From an uncultured Chitinophagaceae bacterium (GTDB lineage: Bacteria; Bacteroidota; Bacteroidia; Chitinophagales; Chitinophagaceae), in NCBI GenBank assembly GCA_946885665.1, contig CAMPGT010000127.1:1-11525 (forward strand): 11,525 nucleotides of DNA. The letters run 5' to 3'. The notes beneath the pieces are model-generated. The model had not been told where the DNA came from. It did no database searches and saw only the letters and a program-made list of their open reading frames with translations. Of this stretch, positions 6,112 to 11,525 are shown one piece after another. A program made the position numbers and the translations under genes. Each line of letters begins with the position of its first letter. Positions within the stretch are counted from its first letter, which is position 1.

Positions 6112-6981
6112 GGCTGAATACTCGATGGTAACTGTGGCGCCTTCGTCGGTGCGTTCCATGAAATAGACGATATTGGAAGTGGCATTCTCGTAATATTCCT
6201 TCAGCACCACGTATCCTTTTTCAAAAGCGGTGGCCAATAACTGGGGATCGTTTTTATACGCCTGGGCAGCGCCATCTGTGCCCCATTCGTGTTCCTCGTA
6301 GAGATAATCGTACTCGCCCAGTCTTTCTTCGATCTTAAAAAAGAATTCATTGAGATACTTGTCGCCATCGGAGCCAAAATCAAGCGGAATGGTTACCATC
6401 CCCCCCGATAATTTCCCGTCAGTAAAAATATACGTCGCATAATCGCCGGTCTGGCTTTGGTCTGTCGACTTTCCATTCCAGGCGCCTTTATCCGTCACCC
6501 GGTACGTCACATAATAACCCGAAGGGTCCTCGTATAGCAGATCGGACGGATTTGCATTTTCATTCAACGCAATATTATCGTAATTACTTCCCCACAATTC
6601 ATACCTGAAATCTGCCTTCTGCGTATTGAAACTTACGCTGGCAGAGTCGATTGTTCGTGTAACCGTGTTGAAAACCGTGACTTTAATGGTGTATGCAGAA
6701 ACTTCCTGTGGCCGCCACGTGATTTGCTTTTCCGAACGGTTGCCGAATTCGCTGTCGTGGTCCGGACTGATCGTCCATGAATACGAGTTGAGCGAGAGAG
6801 AATCATTAAGAACCGGGCTTAGAACGAGTGTTTGTCCAACCGCAATGTTCGCAGGAAAATCCTCCCTGCCATTGATCGCGATACCCTGTATATGAACAGA
6901 CGACAGGGTACCGTCGTTTTTTGAGCAGGAAAATAAGGAAACGGCCAAAGCCAGGAAGAGGGTAGGGTTATATTTCGTCAT
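6103..6981 (-). CDS. Lipoprotein with an N-terminal PKD/Ig-like domain
   Basis: A 292-residue protein from the ATG at 6979-6981. The N-terminus MTKYNPTLFLALAVSLFSCS is an SPII signal peptide with lipobox SLFSC, so the mature protein starts at Cys19 and is membrane-anchored, probably in the outer membrane or periplasm. Residues ~40-120 have the character of a PKD-like beta-sandwich (NSYSWTISPD, then SAYTIKVTVFN). The C-terminal ~170 residues are rich in Tyr, Asp and Glu and unrecognised. An upstream in-frame ATG at 7050 would add 23 residues before the signal peptide. It is rejected because a good promoter (7020-7051) overlaps those codons. The gene converges on the GYF_2 gene with 38 bases between stops. 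Function is unknown. Confidence 0.8.
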   Translation of the reverse strand: MTKYNPTLFLALAVSLFSCSKNDGTLSSVHIQGIAINGREDFPANIAVGQTLVLSPVLNDSLSLNSYSWTISPDHDSEFGNRSEKQITWRPQEVSAYTIKVTVFNTVTRTIDSASVSFNTQKADFRYELWGSNYDNIALNENANPSDLLYEDPSGYYVTYRVTDKGAWNGKSTDQSQTGDYATYIFTDGKLSGGMVTIPLDFGSDGDKYLNEFFFKIEERLGEYDYLYEEHEWGTDGAAQAYKNDPQLLATAFEKGYVVLKEYYENATSNIVYFMERTDEGATVTIEYSAKK

Positions 6982-7019
6982 AAAAGGGTAAGGTGTCGAT
7001 ATATTGTCCAGGGTGGCGA

Positions 7020-7051
7020 CAAAAATAGCAGAAGTTTTTGGCAAATGCAAT
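7020..7051 (-). promoter_or_regulatory. Promoter of the 6981 lipoprotein gene
   Basis: On the minus strand, -7 element TATTTTTG (7027-7020) matches TANNTTTG. A -33-like ATTG (7051-7048) lies 20 bases upstream, one base off TTTG. Transcription would begin near 7013, giving a leader of about 31 bases to the ATG at 6981. This position decides the start codon choice. Confidence 0.55.
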
Positions 7052-7133
7052 GGTGTGCATCACCTTGATTGTCGCTGAATTGCCCAACCAAAATGTTCTT
7101 TTTACCGACAATGATCCACGCGAGATCGTGTGA
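7050..7133 (+). other. Small ORF, 27 codons, first of an overlapping chain
   Basis: ATG at 7050 to TGA at 7131-7133 encodes MVCITLIVAELPNQNVLFTD plus seven residues. Its stop overlaps the next ATG (TGATG, 7131-7135). It also overlaps the divergent promoter of the lipoprotein gene. There is no recognisable domain, and it may be a gene remnant or chance. Confidence 0.2.
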
Positions 7134-7249
7134 TGTTTGACGCGGGATTACCTTTGTTGAGGAATGTGAACCTCGATTTCAAACTGCAGCTGTCATCTGT
7201 AAAGCAATTGAACGCAAACACCGTAGAGCTGCACTATACATTGAAATGA
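7133..7249 (+). CDS. Possible 38-residue small protein or gene remnant
   Basis: ATG at 7133 to TGA at 7247-7249 encodes 38 residues beginning MFDAGLPLLRNVNLDF and ending VKQLNANTVELHYTLK. The alternating hydrophobic pattern looks like two beta-strands, such as the C-terminal end of a larger protein, and codon use looks ordinary. The preceding ORF ends in TGATG overlap with this start. The stop overlaps ATG 7246 of a nine-codon ORF that runs into the next gene. I do not recognise it. It is equally compatible with a decayed gene whose front part has been lost. Confidence 0.3.
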   Translation: MFDAGLPLLRNVNLDFKLQLSSVKQLNANTVELHYTLK

Positions 7250-7271
7250 AAAATAAAAAACCACAATTTGT

Positions 7272-7718
7272 ATGAAAAAAGGAACTTTACTTTTTCTTCT
7301 CTTATCATCAATGTCAATTATGGCGCAGACCGGTAAAGAAGTTTCAGAAGATTTTCTTCAGTCGTTTGCCGACGCATTTAATGCTCACGACATCAAAGCC
7401 ATAATGGCGCACATGACAGATGACTGCATCTTCCATGCTTCAGCAGGCCCCAACGCCGACGGAGAAAAATTCACCGGAAAGCAACAAGTCGCAAAATCAT
7501 TCGAAGACGTATTTGCAGCTTTTCCCGACGCCAAATGGAGCAACGCCACGCATTTCATCTCGCGAGATCGCGGACTCTCCGAGTGGATATTTACCGGCAC
7601 CAGGTCAGACGGGACAAAAGTTGAAGTTACCGGCTGCGACATATTCACGTTTAAAGACGGCAAAATAGCCATTAAGAATTCTTACAGAAAGAACCGCCTG
7701 CCGGCCCGGCCATCATGA
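7272..7718 (+). CDS. Secreted SnoaL/NTF2-like protein
   Basis: A 148-residue protein with a cleavable signal peptide (MKKGTLLFLLLSSMSIMA, cut before QT), so periplasmic or exported. The rest is a single SnoaL-like NTF2-fold domain. The opening helix FLQSFADAFNAHDIKAIMAHM and the strand TDDCIFHASAGP are typical. Later features are GEKFTGKQQVAKSFEDVFAA (helix), then SEWIFTGTRSDGTKVEVTG and DIFTFKDGKIAIKNSYR. Members are polyketide cyclases, isomerases or simple ligand-binding proteins; none of these roles can be assigned here. The start ATG overlaps the stop of a nine-codon upstream ORF (7246-7275, ATGA). Its own stop overlaps the ATG of a 27-codon ORF at 7715. Confidence 0.85.
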   Translation: MKKGTLLFLLLSSMSIMAQTGKEVSEDFLQSFADAFNAHDIKAIMAHMTDDCIFHASAGPNADGEKFTGKQQVAKSFEDVFAAFPDAKWSNATHFISRDRGLSEWIFTGTRSDGTKVEVTGCDIFTFKDGKIAIKNSYRKNRLPARPS

Positions 7719-7798
7719 AAGCGGTAGCACGCTTTGTAGCAAACGCGAACAGTATCGTATCAAAAGCGGACATTCCCTGCCTGCATGCCAAGCCGTAA
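7715..7798 (+). other. Small ORF, 27 codons, overlapping the SnoaL-like stop
   Basis: ATG 7715 overlaps the TGA of the SnoaL-like gene as ATGA and runs to TAA at 7796-7798, encoding MKAVARFVANANSIVSKADI plus seven residues. A perfect six-base hairpin AAAGCG/CGCTTT (7718-7735) sits across its start but lacks a U-tract. The predicted peptide is mildly amphipathic and unrecognised. Chance is a reasonable alternative. Confidence 0.2.
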
Positions 7799-7845
7799 CC
7801 AGTTGATTATTAAAACAAAGCTTAACTGGCCTATCTTCGGTATAG
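7799..7845 (+). promoter_or_regulatory. Two consecutive hairpins in the leader of the second permease
   Basis: CCAGTT (7799-7804) is inverted as AACTGG (7824-7829), extendable to eight pairs with one G-T wobble. Next comes CTATC-TTCG-GTATAG (7831-7845), a short stem with one bulged T closed by a C(UUCG)G tetraloop, which is exceptionally stable in RNA. Only TTT follows, so it is a poor terminator. It ends 19 bases before the ATG at 7865 and could mark the end of the upstream unit or affect translation of the permease. Confidence 0.35.
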
Positions 7846-7864
7846 TTTGCACAAAGCGAAACTG

Positions 7865-10249
7865 ATGCTGAAAAACTACTTCAAAACGGCCTGGCGAAAC
7901 ATAACGAGGCAAAAAGTATATTCCTTTATTAATATTTCAGGATTGGCTTTGAGTCTCACTGCTGTTTGGCTCATCGCCCTTTTCATTGCCGATGAGTTGA
8001 GCTACGACAAATATCACGAGAATGCAGAAAGAATTTACAGGATAGCGTCGCACGGACAGTGGGCAGATGAAAAGTTTGACATCACCGGCACTCCGCCACC
8101 AGCGGCTCAAGCATTTAAAAACGACTTTGCCGAAGTGGAGGATGCGGTGCGCATCGATGCAGAAGGCGGCGGAGTTCTTGAATACGGCAACAAGAAAATA
8201 AAAGACGATGCCATTTTTTTTGCCGACCCTTCATTCTTCACCATATTTTCTTTTCGTTTTATCGTGGGCGATGCACATGCGCTAAATAAACCCAACAGCA
8301 TGGTGCTTACCCGGTCTCTCGCACAAAAGCTTTTTTCAGATCCCGCCAGCGCACTGAACAAAACGGTGCTTATCGGCAATAATGCTGCGCTGGTAACAGC
8401 TGTGATTGAGGACGTTCCGGGCAACTCGCATTTTACCTTCAATGCCATTCGTACGATGCCCGCAAACTACACCGGTGATTGGGCAAACCTTAGCATTTAC
8501 ACCTATATCCTGTTGAAGAAAAACGCGGACATCGGCCGCCTCCGCGCAAAACTGCCCGCATTTGTTACTAAATACCTTACTTCGAATGCGCGCGACATTG
8601 ATTTTAGGCTGGAGTTGCAGCCGCTGCCTGCTATCCATTTACATTCACACCTGAGTTATGAGTTGGGTGAGAACCGCGATATAAAGTATGTATACGTACT
8701 GTCCATAGTAGGCATCCTTATACTCATCGTTGCCTTTATCAATTATATCAACATCACTACCGCGCGGGCGTCGGTTCGTTTGCGCGAAGTGGCCGTAAGA
8801 AAAATTATCGGCTCCAACCGTAACCACCTGGTGGGTTTGTTTCTCACCGAATCGGTCATTACCATTTTTGCTTCGGCTACCATCAGTGTTGTGCTGGTTT
8901 CTCTCGTCATGCCTTTATTCAACGAGGTTACAGGGAAGGAACTGTCCATCTGGCAATTCGGTGTTGGCTTCAGTGTTTTGCTCATCATGTTGTTTACGCT
9001 GGCGGTTGGCCTTCTCGGCGGGCTGTACCCCGCGCTGTTTTTATCACGGTTCAAAACAATACCTGCTTTAAAGAGCCAGCTTGGCGATGTGAAGTCGCAG
9101 GTGTTGTTCAGGAAATCACTGGTAATGGTCCAGTTTGCCGTTACGGTGGTGATGATAACTGCTTCGCTGGTGATCTATCTACAATTGAATTTTGTGTTCA
9201 ATACGGACCTTGGGTTCAATAAAAAAGAGCTGCTGACCTTTCATCTCGACTCGAGAGATGCCCGGCAAAAAGTTGGGGCAATGCGCACCGCGCTGTTAAA
9301 AAATCCTGCAGTAAAAGCGGTTGCTTCGGCCGGCAACCCGATTGGCAATAACAATATTGGGATGATGGATTACAACGTCGAGAAAAATGGCGTGCTGGAT
9401 GAACACAGCAACCTCGCCTACGCACTGACGATCGATGCGGATTTTATACCGGCCATGCAGGTTCGGTTGCTCGAAGGACGAAATTTTTCCGAGACCATTT
9501 CATCGGACAGTACCGCAGTGATCGTCAATGAAGCATTTATCAAAAAACAGGGCTGGGCGACCGGCATGGGAAAAAGAATTTCGCGCGGAAGGGACTCGGC
9601 CGGCGTGGCTCGTTTTGCGAATATCATAGGCGTGACGAACAACTTTCATATTTATTCCCTGCAACATAAAATTGAGCCGGCAATCATGCAACTGCCTGAA
9701 CGGGCCGAGGATCGCGATAATATCTACGTGCGGGTTGATGACCGAAATCTTTCGCAAACACTGTCTTTTGTTGAACAGACGTTCAGAAAGTTTGATGCCT
9801 CGTCGCCGTTCGCCTATCGTTTTCTCGACCAGAATTTTGCGGATCAATATAAAGCGGAAGCAAGGCAGGGTAAGATATTGCTGACCTTTACACTGTTGAC
9901 GATTTACATTGCCTGCATGGGGCTGTTTGGGTTGATCACATTTACGGTTGCGCAACGCGTGAAGGAGATTGGCATTCGCAAGGTGCTCGGCGCGAGCGTG
10001 TCGGGAATGGTGTCGTTGCTGACAGAGAGTTTATTGAAAGTGGTCCTCGTTGCGATGCTGGTAGCTGTTCCTGTTTCGTGGATATTGATGAATAAATGGC
10101 TGGAGGATTTTGCTTACCGCATTCAACTGCATTGGTGGATATTCGCTTTGGCCGGCATCGTTGCCCTGCTTATTGCCATTGTAACGTTAAGCCTGCAGGC
10201 CATCAAGGCAGCTGTTGCCAATCCGGTAAAGAGTTTGCGGAACGAATAG
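7865..10249 (+). CDS. MacB/FtsX-type ABC transporter permease (orphan), second paralogue
   Basis: A 794-residue permease with the same plan as the one at 2335-4755. The first helix lies at ~20-42 and the MacB-type periplasmic core at ~45-270. FtsX domain 1 is at ~275-400 (coupling loop REVAVRKIIGSNR). A helix at ~420-439 and a second periplasmic region (~440-665) precede FtsX domain 2 (~670-790, coupling loop VKEIGIRKVLGAS). The MLKNYFKTAWRNITRQKVYS opening is typical of the family and fixes the start at ATG 7865. A TTG at 7847 would add six residues but lies inside a hairpin and a promoter-like TATAGTTTG. No ATPase domain or neighbouring ATPase gene is present, so the partner and substrate are unknown. 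It could be expressed with the SnoaL-like gene 146 bases upstream or on its own. Confidence 0.9.
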   Translation: MLKNYFKTAWRNITRQKVYSFINISGLALSLTAVWLIALFIADELSYDKYHENAERIYRIASHGQWADEKFDITGTPPPAAQAFKNDFAEVEDAVRIDAEGGGVLEYGNKKIKDDAIFFADPSFFTIFSFRFIVGDAHALNKPNSMVLTRSLAQKLFSDPASALNKTVLIGNNAALVTAVIEDVPGNSHFTFNAIRTMPANYTGDWANLSIYTYILLKKNADIGRLRAKLPAFVTKYLTSNARDIDFRLELQPLPAIHLHSHLSYELGENRDIKYVYVLSIVGILILIVAFINYINITTARASVRLREVAVRKIIGSNRNHLVGLFLTESVITIFASATISVVLVSLVMPLFNEVTGKELSIWQFGVGFSVLLIMLFTLAVGLLGGLYPALFLSRFKTIPALKSQLGDVKSQVLFRKSLVMVQFAVTVVMITASLVIYLQLNFVFNTDLGFNKKELLTFHLDSRDARQKVGAMRTALLKNPAVKAVASAGNPIGNNNIGMMDYNVEKNGVLDEHSNLAYALTIDADFIPAMQVRLLEGRNFSETISSDSTAVIVNEAFIKKQGWATGMGKRISRGRDSAGVARFANIIGVTNNFHIYSLQHKIEPAIMQLPERAEDRDNIYVRVDDRNLSQTLSFVEQTFRKFDASSPFAYRFLDQNFADQYKAEARQGKILLTFTLLTIYIACMGLFGLITFTVAQRVKEIGIRKVLGASVSGMVSLLTESLLKVVLVAMLVAVPVSWILMNKWLEDFAYRIQLHWWIFALAGIVALLIAIVTLSLQAIKAAVANPVKSLRNE

Positions 10250-10338
10250 GAATTAACTACCTTCACTGTCCCCGAAATACCGCCTTGCACAGGCAAAGAT
10301 GTTTCGACAAATCAATAACTTAAGAAAGGCATTGAAAT

Positions 10339-11394
10339 ATGGAAGTGAAAAATGTTAAGGCATTCGGTGCAACAGCTGCCGAAGCGCCCCTGGATCAACT
10401 GAGCATCAACCGCAGAACTCCAACACCCCACGACGTTGAAATCGACATCCTCTACTGCGGTGTGTGCCACTCCGACCTGCACACTGTCAGAAACGAATGG
10501 CACGACACAACTTACCCCATTGTACCGGGTCATGAAATTGTAGGCAAAGTAACTCGGGTAGGCGAGCATGTAAAGAAATTCAAGGTTGGCGATCTGGCCG
10601 CGGTGGGCTGTATGGTAGATTCGTGCCGCGAATGTGAATACTGCCGCGATGGCCTGGAACAGTTCTGCGAACCGGGTAACACACTCACCTATAATTCACC
10701 CGACAAACACCTGGACACGCCAACATATGGCGGATACTCGGAAAGCGTTGTTGTAGATGAACACTTCGTACTGCGCGTGCCCGGCAACCTCAACCTTGCA
10801 GCCACCGCACCGTTGCTTTGTGCCGGCATTACCACGTACTCACCACTTAAACACTGGCACGCAGGGCCGGGTAAAAAAGTGGGCGTAGTGGGCATCGGCG
10901 GGTTGGGGCACATGGCCATCAAAATCGCGCGGGCAATGGGCGCCGATGTGGTGGTATTCACTACCTCAACTTCAAAAGCTGAAGACGCCAAACGACTGGG
11001 CGCCGACGAAGTGGTGTTATCGACCGATAAAGCACAAATGAAAGCAAAGAGAAGGAGCCTGCATTTGATCATCGATACCGTTTCCGGTCAACACGACATC
11101 AACGCTTACCTAAGGCTGTTGAAAGTTGACGGCACGCTGGTGCTTGTTGGCGCACCCGAAAATCCGCTTCCTGTCGAGGCTTTCAGTGTAATACCCAAAA
11201 GAGTGAGCTTTGCCGGTTCTACGATCGGCAGCATCGCAGAAACGCAGGAAATGCTCGATTTCTGCAGCAAGCACAACATTACGGCAGATATTGAGCTCAT
11301 CAGCATACAAGACATTAATGACGCCTATGACCGTTTACTTAAAGGTAATGTTCACTACCGGTTTGTAATAGACATGGCTTCGTTAAAGAAATAA
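10339..11394 (+). CDS. Zinc-dependent, probably NADPH-linked alcohol dehydrogenase (YahK/CAD family)
   Basis: A 351-residue cytosolic medium-chain dehydrogenase that agrees closely with E. coli YahK (349 residues, an NADPH-dependent aldehyde reductase) along its whole length, as I remember that protein. Catalytic zinc ligands are C43 (GVCHSD), H65 (PGHE) and C161 (PLLCAG). Structural zinc cysteines are C96, C99, C102 and C110. The Rossmann dinucleotide motif is GIGGLG (185-190). The segment after the second beta strand (FTTSTSK) lacks an acidic residue for NAD, which favours NADP(H). It should reduce aldehydes to alcohols, or the reverse, with broad specificity; the natural substrate is unknown. 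No clear promoter is visible in the 89 bases between it and the permease, and the two functions do not suggest an operon. It converges on the partial gene at the right edge. Confidence 0.93.
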   Translation: MEVKNVKAFGATAAEAPLDQLSINRRTPTPHDVEIDILYCGVCHSDLHTVRNEWHDTTYPIVPGHEIVGKVTRVGEHVKKFKVGDLAAVGCMVDSCRECEYCRDGLEQFCEPGNTLTYNSPDKHLDTPTYGGYSESVVVDEHFVLRVPGNLNLAATAPLLCAGITTYSPLKHWHAGPGKKVGVVGIGGLGHMAIKIARAMGADVVVFTTSTSKAEDAKRLGADEVVLSTDKAQMKAKRRSLHLIIDTVSGQHDINAYLRLLKVDGTLVLVGAPENPLPVEAFSVIPKRVSFAGSTIGSIAETQEMLDFCSKHNITADIELISIQDINDAYDRLLKGNVHYRFVIDMASLKK

Positions 11395-11413
11395 GCGCCA
11401 TCTACCTTCTTCG

Positions 11414-11525
11414 CTAAAATTCCGAAATCAAAGAAAGCCAACGTGCCGCCGGCGCACCCCAAACTTCTTTGTACGTGGCCGTATTGAATTGCGGCCAGTA
11501 GGGCTCGTCTTGATTGAACCGGGAT
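11414..11525 (-). CDS. C-terminal end of an unidentified protein (partial)
   Basis: The minus strand from the window edge to TAG at 11416-11414 reads 36 residues, including FNQDEPYWPQFNTATYKEVW and ending RWLSLISEF. The aromatic-rich, protein-like composition and the position, 19 bases beyond the dehydrogenase stop in convergent orientation, support a real gene whose main part lies outside the window. I do not recognise the family. Confidence 0.55.
   Translation of the reverse strand, partial: SRFNQDEPYWPQFNTATYKEVWGAPAARWLSLISEF

Noticed and set aside
7068..7112. Inverted repeat ATTGTCG / CGACAAT
   Set aside because: It has only seven pairs with a 31-base loop, no U-tract and no motif linking it to a known RNA or operator.
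9500..9955. Minus-strand ORF of 151 codons
   Set aside because: It is antisense to the second permease, whose frame shows continuous conserved domains; the antisense product has no recognisable features.
10250..10338. Terminator or promoter between the permease and the dehydrogenase
   Set aside because: The best hairpin has four pairs (GCCT/AGGC near 10282-10294) with no T-run, and no TANNTTTG element was found.

Overview
The window looks like chromosomal DNA of a member of the Bacteroidota, most likely an environmental Cytophagales- or Chitinophagales-type genome. Several signs agree. The best promoters fit the Bacteroidota pattern TTTG-N19-20-TANNTTTG and there are no clear Shine-Dalgarno sites. 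Two long MacB/FtsX-type permeases have no ATPase next to them. There is a Crp/Fnr regulator of the short Bacteroidota type, a GYF_2-domain membrane protein and SPII lipoproteins. The assignment is inference from gene content, not from a database search.

Layout, left to right. Positions 1-131 hold two copies of a GC-rich double-hairpin repeat separated by a GCAATAG heptamer array. A tRNA-Asp(GTC) unit follows on the minus strand (promoter 319-350, gene 206-279, terminator 169-191). A third, inverted repeat copy (401-453) separates it from a Crp/Fnr-family regulator (516-1130, minus). That gene is divergent from a YdjM/DUF457-type membrane protein (1261-1881, plus). Next comes a degraded-looking small lipoprotein with no usable start codon (1936-2283). 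A large FtsX permease (2335-4755) runs on the minus strand. The 379-base region up to the next gene carries repeat copy 4 and a perfect FNR-type palindrome. A GYF_2 membrane protein (5135-6064, plus) converges on a lipoprotein (6103-6981, minus). Then come a secreted SnoaL/NTF2-like protein (7272-7718) inside a run of overlapping tiny ORFs, a second FtsX permease (7865-10249), a YahK-type zinc alcohol dehydrogenase (10339-11394), and the C-terminal end of an unidentified minus-strand gene.

How the parts may relate. Most genes look like separate short transcription units, not one operon. The two permeases are distant paralogues facing away from each other around a block of cell-envelope genes. 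The most suggestive regulatory link is the Crp/Fnr protein: its recognition helix has the E-x-x-S-R pattern that reads TTGAT half-sites. A relaxed site of that kind lies in its own divergent promoter region and a perfect one lies upstream of the GYF_2 gene. I found no defence system, CRISPR array, integrase or transposase. The unusual content is the composite repeat family, the FNR-like sites, the chain of overlapping small ORFs and the decayed lipoprotein.
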